Assembly: GCF_014843845.1 (NCBI RefSeq)
Contig: NZ_JHQS01000016.1
Location: 122,053-186,052, forward strand
Length of the DNA: 64,000 nucleotides
DNA from: Mesorhizobium amorphae
GTDB lineage: Bacteria > Pseudomonadota > Alphaproteobacteria > Rhizobiales > Rhizobiaceae
Direction of reading: 5' to 3'
Numbering within the stretch: the stretch's first letter is position 1; the number at the start of each line of letters is the position of its first letter. Below, piece by piece: positions 35,766 to 46,632 of the stretch. The notes beneath the pieces were generated by a model. That model did not search any database, was not told the origin of the DNA, and worked only from the letters and a program-made list of their open reading frames with translations. The translations under genes and the position numbers were made by a program.

Positions 35766-37562
35766 ATGCCGATCTACAGGGCCCCGGTCCAGGACACGCT
35801 GTTCGTTCTCAACGACGTGCTGGGCTACCAGCGCTATTCCAATCTTCCCGGATTCTCCGACGCGACGCCCGATGTAGTCGAGGCGATCCTCGCCGAAGGC
35901 GCCAAGCTCGCAGAGAACGTCATGCACCCGTTGAACCGTGTCGGCGACATGGAAGGCTGCGTGCGCCATGACGACGGCTCGGTGACGACGCCGAAGGGCT
36001 TCAAGGAAGCCTTCGACCAGTATCGCGAAGGTGGCTGGATGGGGCTGGCCGCACCGGTCGAGTTCGGCGGCCAGGGCCTTCCCTATGCGGTGCACACCGC
36101 GGTTGCCGAATATATGGTCTCCGCCAACATGGCGCTGATGATGTACCCCGGCCTGACGCAAGGCGCGATCGCGGCCATCATCACCCACGGCACCGATGCG
36201 CAGAAGGCGACTTGGCTGCCGAAAATGGTCGAGGGCGCCTGGACCGGCACCATGAACCTGACCGAGCCGCATTGCGGCACCGATCTAGGCCTGCTGCGCA
36301 CCAAGGCCGTGCCCAACGGCAACGGCACCTACAAGATTTCCGGCCAGAAGATCTTCATCTCGGCTGGCGAGCACGACATGGCGGATAACATCGTCCATCT
36401 GGTGCTGGCCCGTATCGAAGGCGCGCCGGAGGGGGTGAAGGGCATTTCGCTGTTCATCGTGCCGAAGCTCAAGCTCGATGGCTCGGGCAATCCCGGCGAG
36501 AAGAACACGCTCTCCTGCGGTTCGATCGAGGAGAAGATGGGCATCCACGGCAATTCGACCTGCGTCATGAACTATGACGAGGCCGAAGGCACGTTGCTCG
36601 GCGAGGCCAATGGCGGCCTGAAGGCGATGTTCACGATGATGAACGAGGCCCGTCTCGGCGTCGGCCTGCAAGGACTTTCGCTGTCGGAGATCGCCTACCA
36701 GAACGCCGTGTCCTACGCCAAGGACCGCCTGCAGGGCCGTTCGCTGTCAGGCGCCAAGGCGCCGGACAAGAAGGCCGACCCGATCATCGTCCATCCCGAC
36801 ATCCGCCGTGCGCTGATGACCATGAAGGCCTTCAACGAGGCCGGCCGCGCGCTGGCGCTGTGGACTGCGATCAAGTCCGACATCGCCCACCGCTCGGGCG
36901 ACGACAAGGATCGCCAGTCGGCGGACGACTACACCAGCCTGCTGACGCCGGTGGTCAAGGGCGTGCTCACCGACAAGGGCTTCGACCATGCCGTCATAGC
37001 GCAGCAGGTGTTCGGCGGCCACGGCTATATCGAAGAGCACGGCATGAGCCAGTTCGTGCGCGACGCCCGCATCGCCATGATCTATGAAGGCGCCAACGGC
37101 ATCCAGGCGCTCGACCTCGTCGGCCGCAAGCTCGCGCTCAACGGCGGCCGCGCCGTGCAGGCCTTCTTCAAGGAGGTCGGCGAGTTCTGCGAGGAAAACC
37201 GCGCCGACGAGAAGATGGCGCCCTTCACCAAGGCGCTGAAAAAGGGCCTCAACGACCTGCAGGCGGCGACCATGTGGCTGGTGCAGAACGGCATGGCCAA
37301 GCCCGACAATGCCGGTGCCGCCTCGACCGACTACATGCATCTCTTCGGCCTGGTGGCGCTGGGCTATATGTGGGCGCAGATGGCCAAGGCGGCCCGGGTG
37401 AAACTGGCCGACGGCGCCAACGGTCCGGCGTCCTTCTACGACAACAAGCTGGTGACGGCGCGCTTCTTCATGGAGCGGATCATGCCGGAGACCTCGGCAC
37501 ATCTCGCCCGCATTTCCAGTGGCGCGGACACACTAATGGCGCTGCCGGCGGAAGCGTTCTAG
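35766..37562 (+). CDS. Acyl-CoA dehydrogenase, long form (DmdC-like)
   Basis: FAD enzyme of 598 residues that introduces a 2,3 double bond in acyl-CoA. It has the extra N-terminal and C-terminal parts of the 590-600-residue acyl-CoA dehydrogenase group. Visible blocks are [16 protein letters not shown], the FAD loop ISAGEHDM, a [17 protein letters not shown] block and the catalytic-glutamate region [23 protein letters not shown] lies seven bases before the ATG. First gene of the operon. The substrate could be a fatty acyl-CoA or methylmercaptopropionyl-CoA; sequence alone does not decide. Confidence 0.9.
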   Translation: MPIYRAPVQDTLFVLNDVLGYQRYSNLPGFSDATPDVVEAILAEGAKLAENVMHPLNRVGDMEGCVRHDDGSVTTPKGFKEAFDQYREGGWMGLAAPVEFGGQGLPYAVHTAVAEYMVSANMALMMYPGLTQGAIAAIITHGTDAQKATWLPKMVEGAWTGTMNLTEPHCGTDLGLLRTKAVPNGNGTYKISGQKIFISAGEHDMADNIVHLVLARIEGAPEGVKGISLFIVPKLKLDGSGNPGEKNTLSCGSIEEKMGIHGNSTCVMNYDEAEGTLLGEANGGLKAMFTMMNEARLGVGLQGLSLSEIAYQNAVSYAKDRLQGRSLSGAKAPDKKADPIIVHPDIRRALMTMKAFNEAGRALALWTAIKSDIAHRSGDDKDRQSADDYTSLLTPVVKGVLTDKGFDHAVIAQQVFGGHGYIEEHGMSQFVRDARIAMIYEGANGIQALDLVGRKLALNGGRAVQAFFKEVGEFCEENRADEKMAPFTKALKKGLNDLQAATMWLVQNGMAKPDNAGAASTDYMHLFGLVALGYMWAQMAKAARVKLADGANGPASFYDNKLVTARFFMERIMPETSAHLARISSGADTLMALPAEAF

Positions 37563-37569
37563 GTTTGGC

Positions 37570-37587
37570 GGGCCGGTACGCCGGCCC
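37570..37587 (+). other. Hairpin between the two acyl-CoA dehydrogenase genes
   Basis: GGGCCGG-TACG-CCGGCCC is a perfect seven-base stem with no T tract, so termination is unlikely. It may set an mRNA processing or stability boundary within the operon. Confidence 0.45.
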
Positions 37588-37613
37588 ACAATTGTCGGAA
37601 CGCGGAGGAAATC

Positions 37614-38786
37614 GTGGCGACAAATCCAGCCGAAGTTCTTGGCCTGCCGAAGCCCGCCTGGGCGGCGGACGAGGTCGGCATGCTCTACGACATGGCGCAT
37701 CGCTTCATGTCGGAAGAAATCGCGCCGCGCTACGACGAGTTCGAGAAGAACGAGATGGTCGACCGCGAGAGCTGGCTGAAGGCCGGTTCCGCCGGCCTGC
37801 TCTGTGCCTCGATGCCGGAGGAATATGGCGGCTCCGGCGGCACCTTTGCGCATGAGAGCGCCATCATCGAGGCGATCGGCCATGTCGGCGTCGACGGCTT
37901 CGGCATCGGCCTGCACAATTCGATCGTCGCCCCCTACATCCTCCACTACGGCTCGGAGGAGCAGAAGAAGAAGTGGCTGCCGAAGCTGGCGACCGGCGAG
38001 TTGATCGGCGCCATCGCCATGACCGAGCCGGGTGCCGGCTCCGACCTGCAGGGCGTCAAGACGCGCGCCGAAAAGGACGGCAACCAGTACAGGATCAACG
38101 GTTCGAAGACCTTCATCACCAACGGCCAGCTCGCCAATTTCGTCATCGTCGTCACCAAGACCGATCCGGCCAAGGGCGCCAAGGGCACGTCGCTGATCGT
38201 CGTCGAGACCGACGAGGTCGATGGCTTCGAGCGCGGCCGCAACCTCGATAAGATCGGGCTCAAGGCCAACGATACGTCGGAGCTGTTCTTCAACGACATG
38301 CGCGTGCCGACCTCCAACCTCCTCGGCCACGAGGAAGGTCAGGGCTTCATCCAGCTGATGCAGCAATTGCCGCAGGAGCGGCTGCAGATCGGCACCGGGG
38401 CGATTGCCATGATCGAGCGGGCGCTTGCGCTGACCATCGACTACGTCAAGGAGCGCAAGGCCTTCGGCAAGGCGATCATCGACTTCCAGAACACCCAGTT
38501 CAAGCTGGCCGAGCTGAAGACCGAGGCGACCATTGGCCGCGTCTTCTACAATGACTGCGTTGCCCGCCACATCGATGGCGGCCTCGACCCGGTAACCGCC
38601 TCGATGGCCAAATACTGGCTGTCCGACCTGCAGGGCAAAGTCGTCGACGAATGCCTTCAATTGCATGGCGGCTATGGCTACATGAATGAATACCCGATCG
38701 CCCGCATGTACCGCGACGCCCGCGTCCAGCGCATCTACGGCGGCACCAACGAGATCATGAAATTGCTGATCGGACGCTCTCTCTGA
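37614..38786 (+). CDS. Acyl-CoA dehydrogenase, short form
   Basis: Classic acyl-CoA dehydrogenase of 390 residues. Signature blocks: GAIAMTEPGAGSDLQG (FAD binding), INGSKTFITNGQLANF, KAFGKAIIDFQNTQF and, at the C-terminus, ARVQRIYGGTNEIMKLLIG. The glutamate in YGGTNE is not certainly the catalytic base; some family members carry it elsewhere. A GTG start is used with GGAGG six bases before it. It probably acts on a different chain length or branching than the first dehydrogenase. Confidence 0.92.
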   Translation: MATNPAEVLGLPKPAWAADEVGMLYDMAHRFMSEEIAPRYDEFEKNEMVDRESWLKAGSAGLLCASMPEEYGGSGGTFAHESAIIEAIGHVGVDGFGIGLHNSIVAPYILHYGSEEQKKKWLPKLATGELIGAIAMTEPGAGSDLQGVKTRAEKDGNQYRINGSKTFITNGQLANFVIVVTKTDPAKGAKGTSLIVVETDEVDGFERGRNLDKIGLKANDTSELFFNDMRVPTSNLLGHEEGQGFIQLMQQLPQERLQIGTGAIAMIERALALTIDYVKERKAFGKAIIDFQNTQFKLAELKTEATIGRVFYNDCVARHIDGGLDPVTASMAKYWLSDLQGKVVDECLQLHGGYGYMNEYPIARMYRDARVQRIYGGTNEIMKLLIGRSL

Positions 38787-38817
38787 GCAGCTTTCAGCGA
38801 ACCCAAGGAGCATGAAA

Positions 38818-40026
38818 ATGGCCGAAGCTTATGTCTATGACGCCGTGCGCACGCCGCGCGGCAAGGGCAAGAAGGATGGCTCGCTGCACGAAGTGCCGGC
38901 GGTAAGGCTGGGCGCCAAGGTGCTGGAGGCGTTGCGCGACCGCAACGGGCTCGACACCGGCGCCGTCGACGACATCATCTTCGGCTGCGTCGACCCGGTC
39001 GGCGAGGCCGGTTCCGTCATTCCGCGCGCCGCCGCTTTCGAGGCCGGCTACGACACCAAGGCACCCGGCATGCAGCTCTCGCGCTTCTGCGCGTCCGGCC
39101 TTGACGCCATAAATTTCGGCGCCGCCAAGATCGCGCAGGGCGCCGACGAGATCGTCATTGCCGGGGGCGTCGAATCGATGTCGCGCGTCGGCATGGGCGC
39201 GTCCGGCGGCGCCTGGTTCATGGACCCTTCGGTCGGGCTGCCCGGCTGGTTCGTGCCGCAAGGCATCTCGGCCGACCTGATCGCCACCAAGTACGGTTTT
39301 TCGCGCGATGACGTCGACGCCTATGCGGTCGAGAGCCAGAAGCGCGCCGCCAAGTCCTGGGCCGACGGCCGCTTCAAGAATTCGGTGATCCCGATCAAGG
39401 ACCAGAATGGGCTCACCATCCTCGACCATGACGAGCACATGCGGCCCTCGACCGACATGCAGTCGCTGGCCTCGCTCAACCCGTCCTTCGTCATGCCCGG
39501 CGAAATGGGCGGCTTCGATGCCGTCGCGGTGCAGAAGCACCCCGAGGTCGAAGAGGTCAATCACGTCCACCATGCCGGCAATTCGTCCGGCATCGTCGAT
39601 GGCGCCGCTGCCGTGCTGCTCGGCTCCAAGAAGGCCGGCAAGGCGATGGGGCTGAAGCCGCGCGCGCGCATCCGCGCCTTCGCCAATATCGGCTCCGAGC
39701 CGGTGCTGATGCTGACCGGCCCGGTCGACGTCACCGAGAAGCTTTTGCAGCGCGCCAAGATGAAGCTGTCGGACATCGACCTGTTCGAGCTCAACGAGGC
39801 CTTCGCCTCGGTGGTGCTGCGCTACATGCAGGCCTTCGACATCCCGCATGACCAGATCAACGTCAATGGTGGCGCGATCGCCATGGGCCATCCGCTTGGT
39901 GCCACCGGCGCGATGATCTTCGGCACCGTGCTGGACGAACTGGAGCGCCGCGACCTCAACACCGCGCTGGTGACGCTGTGCATCGGTGCCGGCATGGGCA
40001 CTGCAACCATCATCGAACGCGTCTGA
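38818..40026 (+). CDS. Acetyl-CoA acyltransferase (thiolase)
   Basis: Thiolase of 402 residues, cleaving 3-ketoacyl-CoA with CoA in beta-oxidation. Blocks seen: [18 protein letters not shown], the active-site cysteine in [13 protein letters not shown] near residue 90, [22 protein letters not shown] ([16 protein letters not shown]) with the histidine, and [13 protein letters not shown] with the C-terminal cysteine. The second of two ATGs is used because AAGGAG is seven bases before it but only one base before the first. Confidence 0.94.
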   Translation: MAEAYVYDAVRTPRGKGKKDGSLHEVPAVRLGAKVLEALRDRNGLDTGAVDDIIFGCVDPVGEAGSVIPRAAAFEAGYDTKAPGMQLSRFCASGLDAINFGAAKIAQGADEIVIAGGVESMSRVGMGASGGAWFMDPSVGLPGWFVPQGISADLIATKYGFSRDDVDAYAVESQKRAAKSWADGRFKNSVIPIKDQNGLTILDHDEHMRPSTDMQSLASLNPSFVMPGEMGGFDAVAVQKHPEVEEVNHVHHAGNSSGIVDGAAAVLLGSKKAGKAMGLKPRARIRAFANIGSEPVLMLTGPVDVTEKLLQRAKMKLSDIDLFELNEAFASVVLRYMQAFDIPHDQINVNGGAIAMGHPLGATGAMIFGTVLDELERRDLNTALVTLCIGAGMGTATIIERV

Positions 40027-40049
40027 TTTTCGGCCGGAAGGAGAAAGAC

Positions 40050-42269
40050 ATGACCTACACAAACTTCACGGTTGAGACCGACACCGACGGCATTGCGCTG
40101 GTCACCTGGGATATGCCCGACCGCTCGATGAATGTCTTCACAGAAGAGGTGATGAACGAACTCGACAAGATCATCGACGAGGTCGTGGCCGATGCCGGCC
40201 TCAAGGGCGTGGTGATCACCTCGGGCAAGGACAGCTTCTCGGGTGGCGCCGACCTGACCATGCTGCAGAAGATGCTGACGGTCTTTGCCAAGGAAAAGGT
40301 CAAGGATCCGGAGAAGGCGGCCAGGCTGCTGTTCGACAATGCCGGCCGCATGACCGGCCTGTTCCGCAAGCTGGAGACGTCGGGCAAGCCCTGGGTTTCG
40401 GCGATCAACGGCACCTGCATGGGTGGCGCTTTCGAACTGTCGCTGGCCTGCCATGGTCGCGTTGCCGCCGACTCAGACAAGGTCAAGATGGCCTTGCCGG
40501 AAGTCAAGGTCGGCATCTTCCCCGGCGCCGGCGGCACCCAGCGCGTGCCGCGGCTGACCGACCAGCAGCAGGCACTGCAGATGCTCACCACGGGCCAGAC
40601 ACTGTCGCCGCAGAAGGCGAAGTCGATGGGCCTGATCCATGAGATCGCTGAACCCAAGAAGCTTGTCGAGACCGCCAAGGCGATGATCAAGAACGGCCTG
40701 AAGGCCGTCCAGCCCTGGGACGAGAAGGGTTTCAAGCTGCCCGGCGGCCAGATCTACTCGCCCGCCGGCTTCAACCTGTGGCCGCCGGCCATCGCCATCC
40801 TGCGCCGCGAGACGTACGGCAATTATCCGGCCGCGGCCGCCATCCTGAAATGCGTCTATGAAGGTCTGCTGGTGCCGTTTGATACCGGCCTGCGCATCGA
40901 GCAGCGCTATTTCACCGAGATCATGCAGAGCAAGGAAGCGGCGGCGATGATCCGCTCGCTGTTCGTGTCGCTGCAGGAGCTGAACAAGGGAGCCCGCCGC
41001 CCGGCCGGCGTGCCGGAGACGAAGTTCAAGAAGATCGGCATTCTCGGCGCCGGTTTCATGGGCGCCGGCATCGCCTATGTCACAGCCAAGGCCGGCATTC
41101 CGGTGGTGCTGCTCGACCGCGACATGGAGTCTGCCGCCAAGGGCAAGGCGCACTCCGAGAGCCTGGTGTCGGACCAGGTGAAGAAGGGCCGCGCCAAGCC
41201 CGAGGAGAAGGACAAGCTCCTGTCGCTGATCACGCCGACGGCCGACTATGCCGACCTTGCCGGCTGCGACCTCGTCGTCGAGGCGGTGTTCGAGGATTCG
41301 GCCGTCAAGAAGGCTGCCACCGAACAGGCGGAAGCCGTGCTGAAGCCGGCTGCGATCTTCGCGTCGAACACCTCGACCATTCCGATCACCGCGCTGGCCA
41401 GGAATTCGGCCCGGGCGAAGAATTTCATCGGTATCCACTTCTTCTCGCCGGTCGACAAGATGATGCTGGTCGAGATCATCCTCGGCAAGAAGACCGGCGA
41501 CAAGGCTTTGGCCACCGCGATCGACTTCGTGCGCGCCATCAAGAAGACGCCGATCGTCGTCAACGACACGCGCGGCTTCTACGTCAACCGCTGCGTGCTC
41601 CGCTACATGTCGGAAGCCTACAAGATGCTGATCGAGGGCGTCCCGGCGCCGATGATCGAGAATGCCGCCAAGGCGGCCGGCATGCCGGTCGGCCCCTTGG
41701 CGTTGACCGACGAAACGGCGATCGATCTTGCCCAGAAGATCATGAAGCAGACCATCAGGGATCTCGGCGACAAGGCCGTCGATCCCAGGCAGATGGCGCT
41801 GATCAACACCATGGTCGACACCCATGGCCGCGCCGGACGCAAGAACGGCAAGGGCTTCTACGACTATCCGGCGAAGCCGGCCAAGAAGAAGCTATGGCCT
41901 GGCCTGAAGGACCTCTATCCGCAGCTCAAGCCGGAAAAGGTCGATTATGAGGAGCTGCAGCAGCGCCTGCTGGTCACCATCGCCCTGGAGGCCGCAAGGG
42001 TGATGGAAGAGGGCATCGTCACCGATCCGCGCGAGGCCGATGTCGGCTCGATCCTCGCCTTCGGCTTCGCCCCCTTCACCGGCGGCGCGCTGTCCTACAT
42101 CGACGGCATCGGCGCCAGGCAGTTCGTCAAGATCGCCAAGGGCCTGCAGAAGAAATACGGCGCCGAGTTCAAGGCGCCCAAGCTGCTGCTCGACATGGCC
42201 GAGAAAGGTGAGACCTTCTACGGCCGCTTCGACCCCTATGCCAAGGGCGAGGTGAAGAAGGCCGCCTGA
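40050..42269 (+). CDS. fadJ: Bifunctional enoyl-CoA hydratase / 3-hydroxyacyl-CoA dehydrogenase (FadB/FadJ type)
   Basis: Fusion of 739 residues. The N-terminal crotonase half (1-310) has GGADLTMLQ and [19 protein letters not shown]; glutamates of the hydratase site are in [19 protein letters not shown]. The C-terminal half begins with the NAD fold [19 protein letters not shown] near 330 and contains SNTSTIPIT and [18 protein letters not shown]. Together with the thiolase it forms the usual alpha/beta pair. AAGGAG lies before the ATG. FadB versus FadJ cannot be separated from sequence alone. Confidence 0.93.
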   Translation: MTYTNFTVETDTDGIALVTWDMPDRSMNVFTEEVMNELDKIIDEVVADAGLKGVVITSGKDSFSGGADLTMLQKMLTVFAKEKVKDPEKAARLLFDNAGRMTGLFRKLETSGKPWVSAINGTCMGGAFELSLACHGRVAADSDKVKMALPEVKVGIFPGAGGTQRVPRLTDQQQALQMLTTGQTLSPQKAKSMGLIHEIAEPKKLVETAKAMIKNGLKAVQPWDEKGFKLPGGQIYSPAGFNLWPPAIAILRRETYGNYPAAAAILKCVYEGLLVPFDTGLRIEQRYFTEIMQSKEAAAMIRSLFVSLQELNKGARRPAGVPETKFKKIGILGAGFMGAGIAYVTAKAGIPVVLLDRDMESAAKGKAHSESLVSDQVKKGRAKPEEKDKLLSLITPTADYADLAGCDLVVEAVFEDSAVKKAATEQAEAVLKPAAIFASNTSTIPITALARNSARAKNFIGIHFFSPVDKMMLVEIILGKKTGDKALATAIDFVRAIKKTPIVVNDTRGFYVNRCVLRYMSEAYKMLIEGVPAPMIENAAKAAGMPVGPLALTDETAIDLAQKIMKQTIRDLGDKAVDPRQMALINTMVDTHGRAGRKNGKGFYDYPAKPAKKKLWPGLKDLYPQLKPEKVDYEELQQRLLVTIALEAARVMEEGIVTDPREADVGSILAFGFAPFTGGALSYIDGIGARQFVKIAKGLQKKYGAEFKAPKLLLDMAEKGETFYGRFDPYAKGEVKKAA

Positions 42270-42278
42270 TCCGCGGAT

Positions 42279-42813
42279 ATGTATGTCTGGGCGCGTATGG
42301 CGCGCATGATGGCCACGGCGTCTCGCCGTGGCCCTTACCGGATAGGCGGCGAGAGCCGGCTGGCCTTTCGCTGCCTGCCGACCGACATCGACTTCAACAA
42401 CCATCTCAACAATGCGCGCTACATGATGCTGGCCGATCTCGGCCGCATCGACATATTCCTGCGCGCCGGCCTGATCGCACTGGCGCGCAAGAATGGCTGG
42501 GCGCCGATGATCGGCGGGCTGCAATCGACCTATGTACGCGAGATCCGGCTGTGGCGGCACTTCGAAGTGGTGTCCTCGGGAAGGCACGCAGGTCATCGGC
42601 AAGCACCGTTTCGTGCTCGACAATGGTGAAACGGCTGCGCTGATCATGACCACGGGCGGCGTTTACGATCGTCGCGGTCGCCGCTTTCTCGACATTGACG
42701 AGGTTGTGGCTGCGCTTGGCCGTTCTGCTCAACCACGCCCACCCACCGAAGCCGAGCGGATGTTCATGGCCTCCCATCAGGGCTTGCGCGGCCTGGCCAA
42801 GGGACCGGCCTGA
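42279..42813 (+). pseudogene. Thioesterase (4HBT-like) broken by a frameshift
   Basis: The gene reads in one frame to about base 42580 (LTFRCLPTD-like LAFRCLPTDIDFNNHLNNAR, then VREIRLWRHFEVVSS) and continues in another frame from EGTQVIGKHRFVLDNGE through DRRGRRFLDIDEVVAA. The two parts join into one hot-dog-fold thioesterase if about ten bases (3n+1) are restored between TCCTCG and GGAAGGC; my memory of the family suggests a missing segment like VETW. Neither fragment has its own good start in the second half. It is the last gene of the acyl-CoA operon. A sequencing error is possible. Confidence 0.7.
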
Positions 42814-42949
42814 TCAGGCTGGCCGTGCGTGTGGCGAGCCACGCGCGGCGCTGCCGCTTTGTTGACGATCCGCCACCTCGCGGGTGGACAATCGAGCGCT
42901 TGCGGACTAGAAAGGAAAGGTATTTTTTCCTGTTCCGGAGGAGAGCGAA

Positions 42950-43594
42950 GTGCTCTCGCATGACCGCGTCTGGGCCGCCATCGATGCTCTCGCCGAGCGC
43001 TATTCGCTGTCGGCTTCGGGCCTGGCAAGGCGTGCAGGGCTCGATTCGACCGCCTTCAACAAGTCCAAGCGACTGTCTTCGGATGGGCGCCCGCGCTGGC
43101 CCTCGACCGAATCGCTGGCCAAGATCATCGAGGCGACTGGTGCTTCGCTCGACGAATTCACCGGCCTGGTCGAAGGCCGCGACAAGACCGGCCTCGCGCC
43201 GGCGCAGCGGTCTTCGGTGCCGCTGCTCGGCTTCGCCCAGGCCGGCGCCGGTGGCTTCTTCGACGATGCCGGCTTTCCGGCGGGGCAGGGCTGGGATCTG
43301 ATCGAGCTGCCTGCCCAGGCGACCGAAACCTCCTATGCGCTGCAGGTCCAGGGCGATTCCATGCTGCCGCTCTACCGCAATGGCGACGTGCTGATCGTCG
43401 AGCCGGGCGCCGCCACCCGCAAGGGCGACCGCGTCGTCGTCAAGACCAATGCCGGCGAGGTAATGGCCAAGGTGCTGGATCGCCAGACGACGAAGTCGAT
43501 CGTGCTGATCTCGCTCAATCCCGAGCATCCGGATCGCGATATCCCGATGCGCGATGTCGAATGGGTGGCGCGGATCGTCTGGGCAAGCCAGTAG
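42950..43594 (+). CDS. S24/LexA-like peptidase with HTH domain (phage-repressor-like regulator)
   Basis: Regulator of 214 residues. The N-terminal HTH reads YSLSASGLARRAGLDSTAFN and the C-terminal half is an S24 domain with the catalytic serine in VQGDSMLPLYRNGDVLIVEP and the lysine in RKGDRVVVKTNAGEVMAK. No clear Ala-Gly cleavage site stands out, although QAGAG in the linker is a candidate. This conserved rhizobial family is not prophage-linked here. The GTG start has GGAGG upstream. Its stop is followed at once by the next gene. Confidence 0.87.
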   Translation: MLSHDRVWAAIDALAERYSLSASGLARRAGLDSTAFNKSKRLSSDGRPRWPSTESLAKIIEATGASLDEFTGLVEGRDKTGLAPAQRSSVPLLGFAQAGAGGFFDDAGFPAGQGWDLIELPAQATETSYALQVQGDSMLPLYRNGDVLIVEPGAATRKGDRVVVKTNAGEVMAKVLDRQTTKSIVLISLNPEHPDRDIPMRDVEWVARIVWASQ

Positions 43595-44434
43595 GTGCGG
43601 CTGTTCCATCTCGCCATAGCCGCCCTGGCGGTCCCGGCGATGGCGGTACTGGTTGTCGCCGGCGGTCGCACAGTGCAGCGTGGCGAAGGTAGCGTCACTG
43701 TCGATCAGATCCAGGCAGACGTCGACGCTGCGCCCCAAGAGCCGGCCACCTCGGCCATTCCCGGGCCGCAGCCGATAAAGCCGGCACCCCATTCCAGGTC
43801 GATCGATCCCGAAATGGTGGCGCCGCCCCCGCTCACCCCCGAAGAGCTTCAGCGGGTCGAACCGCGCGCGCCGCTGAGCGATCTTGCGCTGGCCGGCCCG
43901 CCCAAGCCGCCCAAGCTGAAAATGCCCGACGACTGGAACGGCACAAAACTGTTCCAGCCGGTGGCGTCAGCCGCCGGCGTGATCGAGGCGAAGGGCTATT
44001 CGGTCGCGCTCTCGGGCGTCGATGTCGTGGGGCAGGACGAGACCTGCACCGATGATGGCAAGGACTGGGCCTGTGGCGTCCGGGCGCGCACGGCTTTCCG
44101 GGCTTTCCTGCGCGGCCGGGCGGTGGTCTGCACCGTGCCGCCCGAGGGCGGCCGCGACCTGATCACGGCGGAATGCCGCATCGGCAAGCAGGATGTTGGG
44201 CAATGGCTGGTCGAGAACGGCTGGGCCCGCGCCGCCGAGGGCGGCCCTTATGTCGAGGCCGGCGAGAAGGCGCGCGCTGCGAAAAAGGGCATTTTCGGAT
44301 CAGCGCCGATCCTTACCGGCCTGGCGCCGGTTCCGCCGGCACCAAGCCCCGCGCCGCAGGCGCCGGGCTCGATACTGCAGGAGGAGGACGGCGTTCTTAC
44401 GCCGCCAACTGACCAGCCAGAGCCCGCTCAATAA
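43595..44434 (+). CDS. Secreted thermonuclease-fold protein, probably degenerate
   Basis: Protein of 279 residues starting GTG directly after the previous stop. A hydrophobic N-terminus ([18 protein letters not shown]) acts as signal or anchor, followed by a long proline-rich linker and a thermonuclease-like (OB-fold) domain from about 140 ([43 protein letters not shown]). The usual DxYGR catalytic segment reads [11 protein letters not shown], so nuclease activity is doubtful. The C-terminus is again Pro-rich. Its last 38 bases overlap the end of lysK on the other strand. Confidence 0.75.
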   Translation: MRLFHLAIAALAVPAMAVLVVAGGRTVQRGEGSVTVDQIQADVDAAPQEPATSAIPGPQPIKPAPHSRSIDPEMVAPPPLTPEELQRVEPRAPLSDLALAGPPKPPKLKMPDDWNGTKLFQPVASAAGVIEAKGYSVALSGVDVVGQDETCTDDGKDWACGVRARTAFRAFLRGRAVVCTVPPEGGRDLITAECRIGKQDVGQWLVENGWARAAEGGPYVEAGEKARAAKKGIFGSAPILTGLAPVPPAPSPAPQAPGSILQEEDGVLTPPTDQPEPAQ

Positions 44435-46046
44435 GCGCACGCGTTTCGGCAATGCCGTAGAGCGCCGCGAACGAGCCGAAGCGCGGCCCGCGCTCCTGGC
44501 CGATCAGCACCTGGTAGATCATCTGGAAAAAGGCGACCGAAACACCCGGCCCGCCTTCCGGGCTCTGCTTGGAATGGTCCTGGTAGCGCTCGATCCGGCG
44601 CGCGACGTTGAGCGCTGCGTTCTGGATTGCCTCGCCGTCGGCCGCGGGCGGCAATACGGAGAGCGCCTCCGAAAGCTTGCTGAGCGCCTCGCGCTCCACC
44701 ACGTCGGCGGCGCGGTAGACCTTGGCCGGCTTCACGAAATCGTCGAAGTAGCGGATCGCATAGCCCGTCAGCCTGTCGAGCTCGGGATGCGTCTTCGGCG
44801 TCACGCCCGGCGCGTGGCGCGAGATGAAACCCCACAGCACGTCCTTGTTCTGGGCGTTGGAGGCGCTAACCAGATTGAGCAGCAGCGAGAACGGCACCGG
44901 CAGGTCGATTGCCGGCGGGTTGCCGTCATGCATGTGCCAGACCGGGTTGCCCAGCCGCTCCTTCCAGTCCTGCCGCGGATAGGCGGCGAGGAAGGTGTAA
45001 TACTCGTCGACGGCCCTCGGGATGACGTCAAAATAGAGCTTCTTGGCCTGCCGCGGCCGCTGGTACATGTAGAGCCCAAGGCTTTCCGTGGGCGCATAGG
45101 CCAGCCACTGGTCGATGGTGATGCCGTTGCCCTTCGACTTCGAGATCTTCTGGCCGTTCTCATCCAGGAACAGTTCGTAGACGAAATGCTCCGGTGCCCG
45201 TCCGCCCAGAATGTTGCAGATGCGGTCGTAGACCACCGCGTTCGTCTGGTGGTCCTTGCCGAACATTTCGAAATCGACGCCCAGCGCCGCCCAGCGCATA
45301 CCGAAGTCAGGCTTCCACTGCAGCTTCACCTTGCCGCCCCTGATCGAAAGCGTGGTCTCGGTGCCTTCGTCGTCGAAGGTGATGGTGCCGGCCTTGGCGT
45401 CGACATGCTTCATCGGGACGTAGAGCACGCGGCCGCTCTTCGGCGAGATCGGCAGGAACGGGCTGTAGGTGGCCTGGCGCTCCGGCCCAAGCGTCGGCAG
45501 CATCACCGCCATGATCTCGTCATAGCGTTCGGCCGCGCGCAGCAGCACCGCGTCGAAACGGCCGGCCTTGTAATACTCGGTCGCGCTGGCGAACTCGTAG
45601 TCGAACCCGAACGTGTCGAGGAAGCGGCAAAGCATCACGTTGTTGTGGTCCGCGAAGCTCGCAAAGTCGCCGCCGAACGGATTGGGCACCGACGACAGCG
45701 GCATATGCAGATACGGCTCGAGCGCGGCGCGATCCGGCACGCTGTCGGGGATCTTGCGCATGCCGTCCATGTCGTCGGAGAAGCACAGCAGCTTGGTCTT
45801 GACCGCGTCCCTGGTCAGCACGCGAAAGGCGTGGCGCACCATCGAGGTGCGCGCGACTTCGCCGAAGGTGCCGATATGCGGCAGGCCGGACGGCCCGTAG
45901 CCGGTCTCGAACAGGACGGTTTCCGGAAAGTCCGTGTTCTTGTAGCGCTCGATGATTTTTTTGGCTTCCTCGAACGGCCAGGCCTTGCTTTCGGCCGCCG
46001 CCACAAGCATCTCGGGATTGAGATCGATGATGTTTGATCCCGCCAT
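44397..46046 (-). CDS. lysK: Lysyl-tRNA synthetase, class I
   Basis: Charges tRNA-Lys. The 549-residue product is the class I form found in archaea and many alphaproteobacteria: the HIGH-type motif is [10 protein letters not shown] near residue 55 and the KMSKS-type motif KISKSKGNG at 300-308; [17 protein letters not shown] lies before it. No class II motifs are present. It should be the only lysyl-tRNA synthetase if no lysS exists elsewhere. The 3' end overlaps the thermonuclease-like gene. Confidence 0.96.
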   Translation of the reverse strand: MAGSNIIDLNPEMLVAAAESKAWPFEEAKKIIERYKNTDFPETVLFETGYGPSGLPHIGTFGEVARTSMVRHAFRVLTRDAVKTKLLCFSDDMDGMRKIPDSVPDRAALEPYLHMPLSSVPNPFGGDFASFADHNNVMLCRFLDTFGFDYEFASATEYYKAGRFDAVLLRAAERYDEIMAVMLPTLGPERQATYSPFLPISPKSGRVLYVPMKHVDAKAGTITFDDEGTETTLSIRGGKVKLQWKPDFGMRWAALGVDFEMFGKDHQTNAVVYDRICNILGGRAPEHFVYELFLDENGQKISKSKGNGITIDQWLAYAPTESLGLYMYQRPRQAKKLYFDVIPRAVDEYYTFLAAYPRQDWKERLGNPVWHMHDGNPPAIDLPVPFSLLLNLVSASNAQNKDVLWGFISRHAPGVTPKTHPELDRLTGYAIRYFDDFVKPAKVYRAADVVEREALSKLSEALSVLPPAADGEAIQNAALNVARRIERYQDHSKQSPEGGPGVSVAFFQMIYQVLIGQERGPRFGSFAALYGIAETRALIERALAGQLAA

Positions 46047-46202
46047 GTCACTGTTTCCAAGTCGTTCGCCGGCGCCGCCGGAAGGGAGTTTTTCAACCGG
46101 TCTCTAGGCGTGCCTGCCTTGGGCGTCAACGATGGCGGCTGTTTTTCCTTGCGGCTCCCATATGCTGTTCCTAACTACGAGGCCCTTTCAAGGAGTTCCC
46201 GA

Positions 46203-46616
46203 ATGCCGTTGCCGTCCCCGCATGAAGCGCTGATCTACCTGATGGTCATCACCTCGGCTTCCGATCGCGACATGACCGATGTCGAACTGGCGCGCATCGG
46301 CGACGTCGTCCGCACATGGCCGGTGTTCGAGGATTTCAGCCACGACAGGCTTGTCGGCATCGCCCAGGATTGCCAGAAGAGGCTGCACGAAAAGGGCGGC
46401 CTGGAAGGTGTTCTCGCGCGTGTCGCCGAAGCGCTGCCCGAAAGGCTGCGCGACACCGCCTATGCCGCCGCCTTCGAGGTCGCCGCCGTCGATCTCGAAA
46501 TGCGCCTGGAGGAGGTGCGGGTGCTGCAGCTCATCCGCCTGAAGCTCGATCTCGACACGCTGACCGTCGCAGCCATCGCGCGTGCGGCGAAGGCCCGGCT
46601 TAGGACCCTCACTTAG
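46203..46616 (+). CDS. TerB-like tellurite-resistance domain protein
   Basis: Helical cytoplasmic protein of 137 residues, resembling TerB: SPHEALIYLMVITSASDRDM at the N-terminus with DVELARIGDV, and AAFEVAAVDLEMRLEEVRVL in the second half with the acidic positions expected in TerB-like folds. AGGAG lies before the ATG. It is divergent from lysK. No other ter genes are nearby, so a tellurite role is unlikely; this family is widespread and uncharacterised in rhizobia. Confidence 0.75.
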   Translation: MPLPSPHEALIYLMVITSASDRDMTDVELARIGDVVRTWPVFEDFSHDRLVGIAQDCQKRLHEKGGLEGVLARVAEALPERLRDTAYAAAFEVAAVDLEMRLEEVRVLQLIRLKLDLDTLTVAAIARAAKARLRTLT

Positions 46617-46632
46617 CGAGAGGTTCTGCGCA

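Noticed and set aside
42950..43594. S24 repressor as a sign of a prophage
   Set aside because: No integrase, structural phage gene or attachment repeat lies around it; base composition and neighbours are chromosomal.
44193..46037. A 614-codon open frame antisense to lysK
   Set aside because: The lysK motifs are complete on the other strand; the antisense translation has no domain.
46203..46616. Tellurite-resistance locus
   Set aside because: Only one TerB-like gene is present and no terC, terD or terZ is nearby.
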